64,000 bases of DNA from Rhizobiaceae bacterium. GTDB lineage: Bacteria; Pseudomonadota; Alphaproteobacteria; Rhizobiales; Rhizobiaceae. Below, piece after piece: positions 25,716 to 35,434 of the stretch; position 1 is the stretch's first letter, and each line of letters opens with the position of its first letter. A model generated the notes under the pieces. The model did no database searches and was not told the origin of the DNA. It worked only from the letters and a program-made list of their open reading frames with translations. Position numbers and translations under genes: made by a program. The stretch covers positions 1,054,001-1,118,000 of the forward strand of contig JAMLJC010000001.1 in NCBI GenBank assembly GCA_023953845.1, read 5' to 3'.

Positions 25716-26959
25716 TCAGCCTCCATACGGTTCGAGGACGAGATCGCGCGTGACGATCACCCGGACGGGGAAGCCCGGCCGGATGGTCAGCGTCGGCGCG
25801 ATGTTGAGCTGGCGGCTGACGATCTGCTGGCCGGTCTGGCTGACGCTGTTCGACGCCCCCTGACGGAGCGCCTGGACGAGGCTGTTTTCGTTCTGACTGG
25901 TTCCAGCTTCGGCGCCAACGCTCAGAATCGTGGACAGCGCGGCGGCCTTGAACAGCTCGCCCCAATGGTAATCGACGCCATCCTCTAGACCGGCATAGCC
26001 TTCGGCGTCGGCGCCGGGCTGGCGTTCGAGCACGATCGAGCGACCGTTGGGGAAGATCAGTCGATTCCACACCAGCAACACGCGGCGTTGGCCGAAGCCG
26101 ACGCCGTTGTCATACTGGCCGATGACGCGCGTGCCCTGTGGGATGAGCAGGATCTTGCCCGTCGGGCTGTCGTAGATGTTCTCTGTCACCTGCGCGGTGA
26201 TCTGGCCAGGAAGATCGGAGCGGATGCCGGTGATGAGCGCGGCGGCAATCACCGCCCCGGCCTGAAGCACGTTGACCGACGCGGGCGCCGTGACGCGATC
26301 GGGCGAGACGGTGCGCTTGTCGGGTGTCTGATTGAGGAAGGCGAGCTGGCGGTCCTGCGCCGAAGGCGTCGAGGGCTGCGGCGCGAGGCCGAGGCTGGCG
26401 AGGTCGGTCTGCGGAATCGGCGTCGCAGTTGCAGTCGTCGGGCTGCTCGCCGGCCGCCTCTCGGTGGAGGAGAACAGCCGCGCGGTGCGTGCGGACTCAG
26501 TTTCCTGAAGCCGGCGCTGTTCCTCCTGACTGATGCCGGGATTCGGCATCGCCATCGGCGGGACGGGCACGGCCTGGCCGGCGTTCTGCGCGCTGAGGAT
26601 CGGACGGCCAAGATCGCCGGGCAGAGGCGGACCGAGCTTGGGCACGCCGGAATAATCCTTCGGCAGACCGGCGAGGCCGTCCGGCGTGGTGCGGTTGTCG
26701 GTGGAATAGAGTTCCTGGCCCTGATTGCCGCCGTGGCGGGTCTGAAGCGCATAGATCAGCGCGCCGCCGAGGCCGACGCTCGTCACCAGCGCGATCCCGG
26801 CGAGCGCCTTGCGCGACAGCCGGGTGACGCGCGGCGGCTCGGGGCGCAGCCGCATGGTCGCGGCCGGCTCGCCGGTCAGCGGCCGGGCGTCCTCCGCCGC
26901 CTCCGGCGAACGCGGGCCCTCCGGCTTCTGCCCTTCTTCCTTTCCGGAATCGATCTCGC

Positions 26960-26963
<4 letters not shown>
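25716..26963 (-). CDS. trbI: Conjugal transfer protein TrbI (VirB10-like)
   Basis: A 415-residue VirB10-family protein that spans the envelope in the mating-pair channel. It has a cytoplasmic N-terminus, one transmembrane helix at about residues 50-68 (ALAGIALVTSVGLGGALIYAL), a proline-rich linker, and the conserved C-terminal beta domain (ITAQVTENIYDSPTGKILLIPQGTRVIGQYDNGVGFGQRRVLLVWNRLIFPNG). It overlaps trbG by four bases. Confidence 0.96.
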
Positions 26964-28047
<1,084 letters not shown>

Positions 28048-28051
<4 letters not shown>

Positions 28052-28731
28052 TGTCCAAGCTCCTTCGACCAGTTGATGGCGTTGATGTAGATTCCGAGCG
28101 GATTGGCACGGAGTTTGTCGGCATCTCGGGGCGGCTGCACGGCGACGGTGAGGATGGCCGACCAGCGTTCGGTGCTGCTGAGCGAGCCGTCCTGATAGCG
28201 GCGCTCGATCCAGGCGACGCGGAAGCTCGACGGCGAGGCGCGGATGACGCTGGAGATTTCGATGGCGACCTGGACCTTGCCGACATTGGCGAAGGGATCG
28301 TTGGCGCGGGCGTAATCGTTGAGCGCCAGCGCGCCGCCCTGCGTGGTGAAGTCGTAGGCGCGCAGCCAGTTCTGCCGCACGATGATCGGATCGGCGGGAA
28401 TGCCGCGCACCTCTTCAATGAAGCGCGCGAGGTAGAAGGCGATCTGCGGATCGTTCGGCTGATAGTCGGCGGTGGCAGGCGCCACGGTCTGCGCCTGGCC
28501 GAGCTTGTCGACCTGCACCACCCACGGCACGATCGAGCCATTGGCGGATTGCCAGACCAGCGCGGCGGACAGGCCCGCCGACAAAGCAAGCGAGCCGAAG
28601 GCCATCAGCCGCCAGTTTTTCGCCTGCACGCGAGCCGAACCGATGCGCTCGTCCCAAACCTGCGCGGCGCGCTGATAGGGCGTCTCGGGCTGCGGGGATT
28701 TGCCGTAATGGGTCGATGGTCGTTTGAACAT
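28048..28731 (-). CDS. trbF: Conjugal transfer protein TrbF (VirB8-like)
   Basis: A 227-residue bitopic inner-membrane protein. A transmembrane helix lies near residues 44-62 (LMAFGSLALSAGLSAALVW), followed by a periplasmic VirB8/TrbF domain with NDPQIAFYLARFIEEVRGIPADPIIVRQNW. It has the usual length and starts 2 bp after the trbL stop codon. Confidence 0.95.
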
Positions 28732-28733
28732 GA

Positions 28734-30086
28734 TCAGTCGCTTTCGGAGAGGTTGACGGAGGAGCCGCCGCCATGGCTGTCGCCGCTGCGCACGGCATGG
28801 GCGGCGGCCTGAACGCCGTGGGTCATCTGCTGCGAGCGCTTCATGCGCTGCGCCCAGGCGGGCGGCTGATTGGGAGATGACATCGCGGCGGATGCTGCGC
28901 CGCCACCGGCGTCCCCTCCACCCGAACCGGATGAGCCTTCGGCGATCTCCGTCGCGGCACGGCTGCCGGCCTGATAGCTGGATTTGAGACTGTCGGCGGC
29001 CCGCGAGGCCGCGCGCTTCAACGGCGAGATGGCAGCCTGCGCGCCGGCATTGGCGACGCCGCCAAGGCCGGAAGCGACGCCCGATGCGCCGGACTGACCG
29101 GCGGCGCCAAGGCTGTAGGCGGTGGAGGCTCCACCGGCGAGTGCGGCCCCGCCACGCGCGGCAGCGGCAGCGCCGCCCGCGAGCGCCGCGCCACCGGAGG
29201 CGACGGCGCCGATAGCCGCTCCACCCGCCGCAACCATGCCGCCGGCGGCAAGGCCGGTTCCGATCGCCGCGCCCGCGCCGAGCTGCGGGCCGCCGGAGAC
29301 GAGGCCATTGGCGATGCCGGGACCAAAGATGCCGAGCCCGAGCAGCGATAGCGCCGCGAGCACGATCGCCATCGCCTGATCGATGCTCGGCGTGGCGCCC
29401 CCGAACCCAGCGGTGAACTGCGAGAACAGCGTCGAGCCGATGCCGATGATGACGGCCAGTACCAGCACCTTGATGCCGGACGAGATGACGTTACCGAGGA
29501 CGCGCTCGGCCATGAAGGCGGATTTGCCGAACAGGCCGAAGGGGATCAGCACGAAGCCGGCGAGCGTCGTCAGCTTGAACTCGATCAAGGTGACGAAGAG
29601 CTGAACGGCGAGGATGAAGAAGGCGAGCAGCACCAGCGCCCAGGCGAACAACATGCAGGCGATCTGGATGAAGTTCTCGAAGAAGGACCAGTAGCCCATC
29701 AGGTTCGAGATCGAATCGAGCAGCGGGCGGCCGGCGTCGAGGCCGGTCTGCGCGACCTTGCCGGGTTGCAGCAATTGCGCCGTGGTGAAGCCGGTACCGG
29801 ACGCCTTCAGGCCGAGGCTGGCGAAGCTCTCGAAGATGATTCGGGCGAGATTGTTCCAGTTGGAGATGAGGTAGGCGAAGACGCCGACGAACAGCGTCTT
29901 CTTGACGAGGCGAGCGATGATGTCGTCATCGGCGCCCCAGGACCAGAACAGCGCGGCCAGCGTCACGTCGATAACAATGAGGGTCGAGGCGATGAAGCCG
30001 ACCTCGCCACGCAACAGGCCGAAGCCGCCGTCGATATAGCGGGTGAAGACCGCGAGGAATTGGTCGATGACGCCGGTGCCGCCCAT
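28734..30086 (-). CDS. trbL: P-type conjugative transfer protein TrbL (VirB6-like)
   Basis: A 450-residue polytopic inner-membrane protein. The first 250 residues carry five or six hydrophobic helices (for example LFAWALVLLAFFILAVQLFVTLI). Residues about 260-400 are a low-complexity Ala/Gly/Ser stretch, common in TrbL C-termini and variable in length. The tail is Ser- and His-rich. It should form part of the inner-membrane pore. Confidence 0.95.
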   Translation of the reverse strand: MGGTGVIDQFLAVFTRYIDGGFGLLRGEVGFIASTLIVIDVTLAALFWSWGADDDIIARLVKKTLFVGVFAYLISNWNNLARIIFESFASLGLKASGTGFTTAQLLQPGKVAQTGLDAGRPLLDSISNLMGYWSFFENFIQIACMLFAWALVLLAFFILAVQLFVTLIEFKLTTLAGFVLIPFGLFGKSAFMAERVLGNVISSGIKVLVLAVIIGIGSTLFSQFTAGFGGATPSIDQAMAIVLAALSLLGLGIFGPGIANGLVSGGPQLGAGAAIGTGLAAGGMVAAGGAAIGAVASGGAALAGGAAAAARGGAALAGGASTAYSLGAAGQSGASGVASGLGGVANAGAQAAISPLKRAASRAADSLKSSYQAGSRAATEIAEGSSGSGGGDAGGGAASAAMSSPNQPPAWAQRMKRSQQMTHGVQAAAHAVRSGDSHGGGSSVNLSESD

Positions 30087-30087
30087 G

Positions 30088-30396
30088 TCAGCGCGCTCCG
30101 CTCATGGCCGGCGCGGGAACGCTCGCGGGCGCATCGGCGACAGCGGGTTGGCCGAGGAAGCGGCGACGGTTCTCGGCCCACGCCTTCAGGCAGGACGGAT
30201 CGCGCGGCCCGGCTTCACCAAGGCCGCTGCATCGTGCGAGTTCCGCATCGAGCGGATCGCGCGCGATTATTGCAGGCCCCGGCATGGTGAAATCGGCCTG
30301 ACGGTCGTCGGGACGGTTCATGTCGATCACCGCCGCGACGATGGCGAGCGCGACGAAGGCTATGGCGCCGATGCGCGCGAGGGTCTTGCCGTCCAT
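30088..30396 (-). CDS. trbK: TrbK-type putative entry exclusion protein
   Basis: A small protein of about 102 residues with one N-terminal transmembrane helix (IGAIAFVALAIVAAVIDM), then a short domain with ARDPLDAELARCSGLGEAGPRDPSCLKAWAENRRRFLG. This fits the alternative TrbK family found between trbJ and trbL. The ATG at 30396 with GAGGG upstream is chosen. Such proteins are proposed to prevent redundant mating into cells already carrying the element. No lipobox is seen. Confidence 0.82.
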   Translation of the reverse strand: MDGKTLARIGAIAFVALAIVAAVIDMNRPDDRQADFTMPGPAIIARDPLDAELARCSGLGEAGPRDPSCLKAWAENRRRFLGQPAVADAPASVPAPAMSGAR

Positions 30397-30406
30397 CACG
30401 CCGCCC

Positions 30407-31168
30407 TCAGTTACTGCCATAGAACATCTGCGCGTTGCCGGGCTGATAGCCCGTGCCCGGCGTCAGAAAGCGACGGCGCTGCTCCTGCCCCTGCGCGGCG
30501 GCGGCGGCCTGTTCCGCCGATTGCAGCGCCTGTGCGCGGCCATTGGCGGAGACGACGGCGGTGAGATCGGCGAGTTGTTGCGCCTGAAGGGCGAGAAGCT
30601 GATTGCCCGCCTGCGTCGCCTGAAGAGCGCCGGTCGCCGACTGGCTCGCGCCGACCAGTGCCGACATCTGCGTCGAGTTGGTCGAAAGGTTGCCGACAAC
30701 GGTCGCCTGCGTGCGCATGGCGTCCTGCAAGCCGCCGACCGTGTTCTGCCAGCGGGTCTTGGCGTCGGCGATGAGCTGCGCGTCCGAGGCCGACACCGAG
30801 ACATTGGCGTATTTGCTTTGGAACGCCTGATCAATCGACTGGACATTGTAGGCGATGTTCTGCGCCTGGTTCAGAAGCTGTTGGGTCTTCTGGACCGACT
30901 GCTGCAACTGTTGGAGCGACGAATACGGCAGGCTCGCGAGATTGCGGGCCTGGTTGATGAGCATCTGCGCCTCGTTCTGAAGCGAGGTGATCTGGTTGGT
31001 GATCTGTTCGAGGCTGCGCGCGGCGGTGAGCACGTTCTGCGCATAGTTCGAGGGATCGAACACGATCCATTGCGCGTGGGCGGGCGTCGCCAGCATTGGC
31101 GCGAACGCCACGGGCGCGGCGAGGAGCGCCAGGGCGAAACGCCGGGCGCAAATACGGGAACGGATCAT
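30407..31168 (-). CDS. trbJ: P-type conjugative transfer protein TrbJ (VirB5-like)
   Basis: A 253-residue secreted component with a clear signal peptide ending APAHAQ at about residue 32 and a long helical, Gln-rich body (ITSLQNEAQMLINQARNLASLPYSSLQQLQQSVQKTQQLL). TrbJ/VirB5 proteins are minor pilus components. The start overlaps the trbE stop codon by four bases. Confidence 0.95.
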   Translation of the reverse strand: MIRSRICARRFALALLAAPVAFAPMLATPAHAQWIVFDPSNYAQNVLTAARSLEQITNQITSLQNEAQMLINQARNLASLPYSSLQQLQQSVQKTQQLLNQAQNIAYNVQSIDQAFQSKYANVSVSASDAQLIADAKTRWQNTVGGLQDAMRTQATVVGNLSTNSTQMSALVGASQSATGALQATQAGNQLLALQAQQLADLTAVVSANGRAQALQSAEQAAAAAQGQEQRRRFLTPGTGYQPGNAQMFYGSN

Positions 31169-33624
31169 GGGAGAACCTCCGTGGTTTTCGTTGGCGGGAT
31201 GACGTTGGTGAGGTCAGCGATCATGTCGGCGGCCCAGGCGAGGCTGTTTTCGCAGAGCCATTCGTAGAGGAAGCCATTCGTGCCCGAGCGCGCATGGACC
31301 TCGGCGATGAGCTGCTGATGCTGGCGCGAGGACGCAGCGCAAAGCGACAGCGCCACCTCGGAAAGGCCCAGCTCGAACAGCCGGTTGCCGCGTCGCGACT
31401 GGCAGTAATAGTCGCGCTTGGGCATGGCCCGCGCGACGATCTCGATCTGGCGATCGTTGAGACCGAAGCGGCGATAGATGGCGGTGATCTGCGGCTCGAT
31501 CGCGCGTTCGTTCGGGAGCAGAAGCCGGGTCTGGCAGCTCTCGATGATGGCGGGCGCGATAGCGGAGCCGTCGATGTCCGACAGGCTCTGCGTGGCGAAG
31601 ATGACGCTGGCGTTCTTCTTGCGCAGCGTCTTCAGCCATTCGCGGAGCTGGCCGGCGAAGCCTTCGTCGTCGAGGGCGAGCCAGCCTTCATCGACGATGA
31701 TGAGCGTCGGCGATCCGTCGAGCCGGTCCTCGATGCGGTGGAAGAGATAGGCCAGAACGGCGGGCGCGGCCTCCGTGCCGATCAGCCCTTCGGTCTCGAA
31801 CGCCTGCACGGTGGCGGTGCCGAGATGCTCGCTCTCAGCGTCGAGCAGCCGGCCCCAGGCGCCGCCGATGCAATAGGGACGCAACGCCTGTTTGAGGTCG
31901 TTGGACTGCAACAGCACGCAAAGGCCGGTGATGGTGCGCTCCTCGACCAGCGCGGAGGCGAGCGAGGTCAGCGCCGTCCAGATGTGCTCTTTCACCTCCG
32001 GGCTGATCGCGACGCTCTCGCGCGTGAGGATGGCCACGATCCAGTCGGCGGCCCAGGCGCGTTCGGCCGTATCATCGACGCGGGCGAGCGGTTGCAGCGA
32101 CACGCTGGCGGCGCTGCCCTCGGTGAGGCCGCCGCCGAGATCGTGCCAGTCGCCGCGCATGGCGAGCGCCGCCGCCCGGATCGAGCCGCCGAAGTCAAAA
32201 GCGAACACCTGTGCGCCGGCATAGCGCCGGAACTGCAAGGCCATCAGCGCCAGTAGCACGGATTTGCCGGCGCCGGTCGGGCCGACGATCAGCGTATGGC
32301 CGACATCGCCGACATGGAGAGAAAACCGGAACGGGGTCGAGCCTTCGGTCTTGCCGAACAGCAGCGGGGGTGCTGCAAAGTGCTCGTCCCGTTCCGGCCC
32401 TGCCCACACCGCTGACAAGGGTATCATGTGGGCGAGATTGAGCGTCGAGATCGGCGGCTGCCGGACATTGGCGTAAACATGGCCGGGCAACGAGCCGAGC
32501 CAGGCGTCCACGGCGTTGATGGTCTCGGGCATCGCCGTGAAATCGCGGCCCTGGATGACCTTCTCGACGAGGCGCAGCTTCTCGTCGGCGGCACGCGGAT
32601 CGGCGTCCCACACCGTCACGGTGGCGGTGACATAGGCGATGCCGGCATAGTCGGCGCCGAGTTCCTGCAATGCGAGATCGGCGTCCGCCGCCTTGTTCGA
32701 GGCATCGGTATCGACCAGCGCCGAGGCTTCGTTGGTCATCACCTCCTTCAGGATCGCGGCGATGCTCTTCCGTTTCGCGAACCATTGACGGCGGATTTTG
32801 GTCAGCAGCTTCGTTGCGTCGGTCTTGTCGAGCAGGATGGCGCGCGTGGACCAGCGATAGGGAAAAGCGAGCCGGTTCAGCTCGTCGAGCAGGCCGGGCG
32901 TCGTCGCGGTCGGAAAGCCGGTGACGGTCAGCACGCGGATGTGCTGCGAACCCAATCGCGGCTCCAGCCCGCCGGTGAGCGGCTGATCGGCGAGCAGCGC
33001 ATCGAGATACATCGGCGTCTCGGGCACGCGGACACGATGGCGCTTGGTAGAGACGCAGGCGTGCAGATAGGTCAGCGTCTCCGCGTCATCGAGCCAGACG
33101 CATTCCGGCATGAAGGCTTCGACCAGACGCAGGATGCGGTCAGTGCGGTCAGCGAAGCCGGTCAGCGCCTCGCGCGGATCAAGGCCCCTCTGGTCGCGCC
33201 CCTCATAGAGCCAGCTTTCCGCGCGGGCGGCGTCTTCGGCGGGCGGTAGATAGGCGAAGGTCAGGAAGTAGCTCGACTCGAAATGCGCGCCGGCTTCCTC
33301 GAAGTCGGCTTTGCGCTCGGCATCGACCAGCGCCGACGCCGAATCCGGGAACGTGCTCTCGGGATAGCGGTTCGAGACATGGCGCTGCGCCTCGACGAAG
33401 ATCGCCCAGCCGGAGCCGAGACGACGGAAGGCGTTGTTCAGCCGTCCGGCGACGGCGACCAGTTCGGCGGGCACGGCCGAATCCAGATCGGGGCCGCGAA
33501 ACCGCGCGGTGCGCTGAAACGAGCCGTCCTTGTTGAGCACGACGCCTTCGCCGATCAGCGCCACCCAGGGCAGGAAATCGGCGAGCCGGCTATTCTTGTT
33601 GCGGTATTCGGCAAGGTTCATCAT
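31165..33624 (-). CDS. trbE: Conjugal transfer ATPase TrbE (VirB4-like)
   Basis: An 819-residue ATPase of the mating channel, full length. The N-terminal CagE/TrbE/VirB domain occupies about residues 1-430. Walker A is GPTGAGKS at residues 448-455 and Walker B is LIIVDEGWLALDDEGF, followed by FATQSLSDI. It energises pilus assembly and substrate transfer. The start may be the first or second Met (MMNLAEYRNKN). Confidence 0.96.
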   Translation of the reverse strand: MMNLAEYRNKNSRLADFLPWVALIGEGVVLNKDGSFQRTARFRGPDLDSAVPAELVAVAGRLNNAFRRLGSGWAIFVEAQRHVSNRYPESTFPDSASALVDAERKADFEEAGAHFESSYFLTFAYLPPAEDAARAESWLYEGRDQRGLDPREALTGFADRTDRILRLVEAFMPECVWLDDAETLTYLHACVSTKRHRVRVPETPMYLDALLADQPLTGGLEPRLGSQHIRVLTVTGFPTATTPGLLDELNRLAFPYRWSTRAILLDKTDATKLLTKIRRQWFAKRKSIAAILKEVMTNEASALVDTDASNKAADADLALQELGADYAGIAYVTATVTVWDADPRAADEKLRLVEKVIQGRDFTAMPETINAVDAWLGSLPGHVYANVRQPPISTLNLAHMIPLSAVWAGPERDEHFAAPPLLFGKTEGSTPFRFSLHVGDVGHTLIVGPTGAGKSVLLALMALQFRRYAGAQVFAFDFGGSIRAAALAMRGDWHDLGGGLTEGSAASVSLQPLARVDDTAERAWAADWIVAILTRESVAISPEVKEHIWTALTSLASALVEERTITGLCVLLQSNDLKQALRPYCIGGAWGRLLDAESEHLGTATVQAFETEGLIGTEAAPAVLAYLFHRIEDRLDGSPTLIIVDEGWLALDDEGFAGQLREWLKTLRKKNASVIFATQSLSDIDGSAIAPAIIESCQTRLLLPNERAIEPQITAIYRRFGLNDRQIEIVARAMPKRDYYCQSRRGNRLFELGLSEVALSLCAASSRQHQQLIAEVHARSGTNGFLYEWLCENSLAWAADMIADLTNVIPPTKTTEVLP

Positions 33625-33639
33625 CGGCGCGGCCCTCGC

Positions 33640-33921
33640 TCAAACCGACAGGTGCGCGGGGATGCGCAGATGACGGCGCACCACATCTACGAAGAGCGGA
33701 TCGCGCTTGGCCGCCCAGACGGCGGCGACGTGGCCGACCGCCCAGATGGCGAGGCCGACCAGCCAGAGGCGAAGCCCGAGGCCGACCGCACCCGCCAGCG
33801 TCCCGTTCAGAATGGCGATGGCGCGCGGGGCGCCGCCGAGCAGGATCGGCTCGGACAGCGCCCGGTGCAGCGGGACCGTGTAGCCGGGAACCTCTCCGAC
33901 CTGTTCATTGAGCCCGGCCAT
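33640..33921 (-). CDS. trbD: Conjugal transfer protein TrbD (VirB3-like)
   Basis: A 93-residue inner-membrane protein beginning MAGLNEQVGEVPGYTVPLHRALSEPILLGGAPR, the classic TrbD N-terminus, followed by one or two hydrophobic helices. The open frame reaches further upstream, but the ATG at 33921 overlaps the trbC stop codon (ATGA). It is assumed to anchor TrbE (VirB4). Confidence 0.93.
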   Translation of the reverse strand: MAGLNEQVGEVPGYTVPLHRALSEPILLGGAPRAIAILNGTLAGAVGLGLRLWLVGLAIWAVGHVAAVWAAKRDPLFVDVVRRHLRIPAHLSV

Positions 33922-34253
33922 CAGACGAGCGCCCCGCCGCTGAATGAGAAGAACGACAGGAAGAACGAGCTGGCCGCGAACGCGATGGAGAGGCCGAACA
34001 CGATCTGGATCAGGCGGCGGAAACCGCCCGACGTGTCGCCGAAGGCGAGCGCAAGGCCCGTGGCGATGATGATGATGACCGCGACGATCTTGGCGACCGG
34101 GCCTTCGATCGATTGCAGGATCTGTTGCAGCGGCTGTTCCCACGGCATCGACGAGCCGGAGGCATGGGCGGGCGCGGCCGTCATCAAACCGAGGACGGCA
34201 ACGGAAACCGACGCGGCGAGGCGGCGGCGCAGGCGAGAAATGACAGGCATCAT
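33921..34253 (-). CDS. trbC: Conjugal transfer pilin TrbC (VirB2-like)
   Basis: About 110 residues, the major pilin precursor. A long signal sequence ends APAHASGSS near residue 32. Two hydrophobic helices (IVAVIIIIATGLALAFG and LIQIVFGLSIAFAASSFFLSFF) follow. In RP4, TrbC is trimmed and cyclised by TraF, and a TraF-type peptidase gene lies at 44.4-45.0 kb. Tandem ATGs at 34253 and 34250 overlap the trbB stop codon, with AAGGAAG upstream. Confidence 0.94.
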   Translation of the reverse strand: MMPVISRLRRRLAASVSVAVLGLMTAAPAHASGSSMPWEQPLQQILQSIEGPVAKIVAVIIIIATGLALAFGDTSGGFRRLIQIVFGLSIAFAASSFFLSFFSFSGGALV

Positions 34254-35245
34254 GAGAGGCTTCCTTCTTCGGGCTGGGGAGAAACGGGATCGAGGGCGAT
34301 GACGCGGTAATCGCCATCGGGCCCGAGGCCCTCCACACGGGCGAGTTCGGCAAGGCGGCGCTTGGAGCCGCGACCGGCGAGCACGGCGACGAGATCGATC
34401 GTCTCGGCGATCAGCGCGCGCGGCACGGTGACGACCGCTTCCTGGATGAGCTGCTCCATCCGGCGCAGCGCGCCGATGGCCGAACCCGCGTGGATGGTGC
34501 CGACGCCGCCGGGGTGGCCGGTGCCCCACGCCTTCAACAGATCGAGCGCTTCGCTACCGCGCACCTCGCCGACCGGGATACGGTCGGGGCGTAGGCGCAG
34601 CGACGAACGGACGAGATCGGAGAGCGAGGCGACGCCATCCTTGGTGCGCATGGCGACGAGATTGGGCGCGGCGCATTGCAGCTCGCGCGTATCCTCGATG
34701 ATGACGACGCGATCGGAGGTCTTCGCCACCTCCGCCAGCAAGGCGTTGGTCAGCGTCGTCTTGCCGGTGGATGTGCCGCCGGCGACGAGGATGTTGGCGC
34801 GAGACGCAACGCCCTGACGCAGCGCCTCGGCCTGTGCCGCCGACATGATGCCGGCCGCGACATAATCGTCGAGCGTGAACACCGCGACGGCAGGCTTGCG
34901 GATCGCAAACGCGGGCGCCGCGACCACAGGAGGCAACAGGCCCTCGAACCGCTCTCCGGTTTCCGGCAACTCGGCCGAGACGCGCGGGGCGCCTGCATGG
35001 ACCTCGGCGCCGACATGGTGCGCGACCAAGCGCACGATGCGCTCGCCATCGGCGGGCGAGAGCCGCTCCCCTGTGTCAGACAGCCCTTCAGAAAGACGAT
35101 CAATCCAGATGCGCCCGTCCGGGTTCAGCATCACCTCGACGACGGAGGCGTCTTCCAGAAACCGCGCGATCGCCGGGCCGAGCGCGGTGCGCAGCATCCG
35201 CGCGCCCCGCGCCAAGCCTTCAGAATTGTGATGTGAAGCCTTCAT
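34250..35245 (-). CDS. trbB: P-type conjugative transfer ATPase TrbB (VirB11-like)
   Basis: A secretion ATPase of about 331 residues. Walker A is GGTSTGKT at residues 156-163, followed by VVIIEDTRELQC (Asp box), VRSSLRLRPDRIPVGEVRGSEALDLLKAWGTGHPGGVGTIHAGSA (Walker B and His box). The ATG at 35245 is preferred over an in-frame TTG at 35257. It is the first gene of the trb operon, so the operon promoter should lie in 35258-35434. Confidence 0.95.
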   Translation of the reverse strand: MKASHHNSEGLARGARMLRTALGPAIARFLEDASVVEVMLNPDGRIWIDRLSEGLSDTGERLSPADGERIVRLVAHHVGAEVHAGAPRVSAELPETGERFEGLLPPVVAAPAFAIRKPAVAVFTLDDYVAAGIMSAAQAEALRQGVASRANILVAGGTSTGKTTLTNALLAEVAKTSDRVVIIEDTRELQCAAPNLVAMRTKDGVASLSDLVRSSLRLRPDRIPVGEVRGSEALDLLKAWGTGHPGGVGTIHAGSAIGALRRMEQLIQEAVVTVPRALIAETIDLVAVLAGRGSKRRLAELARVEGLGPDGDYRVIALDPVSPQPEEGSLS

Positions 35246-35434
35246 GTCGCGCCCCAAGTTCAGCGGGGATCGACAGACCTTCCCCTTGCGGGGTCGATTA
35301 AAAGAGCCCGATTTAGGGCGGATTCAACAAGGATTTACCGGCGTAGTAGCGTAGCGTGCAAATACAGGAGAACGGCGGAAGGGACAATACTGCGTTATAG
35401 ACCGTCCATCCGTAGGTGCGAGCAGGCATGTTAA

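Noticed and set aside
28990..29330. Low-complexity Ala/Gly tract as a DNA repeat
   Set aside because: It is the Ala/Gly-rich C-terminal region of TrbL, normal for this family.
31096..34302. Long plus-strand frames (386, 273 and 339 codons) across trbE, trbD and trbC
   Set aside because: Shadows of genes with Walker motifs and pilin signatures on the minus strand.
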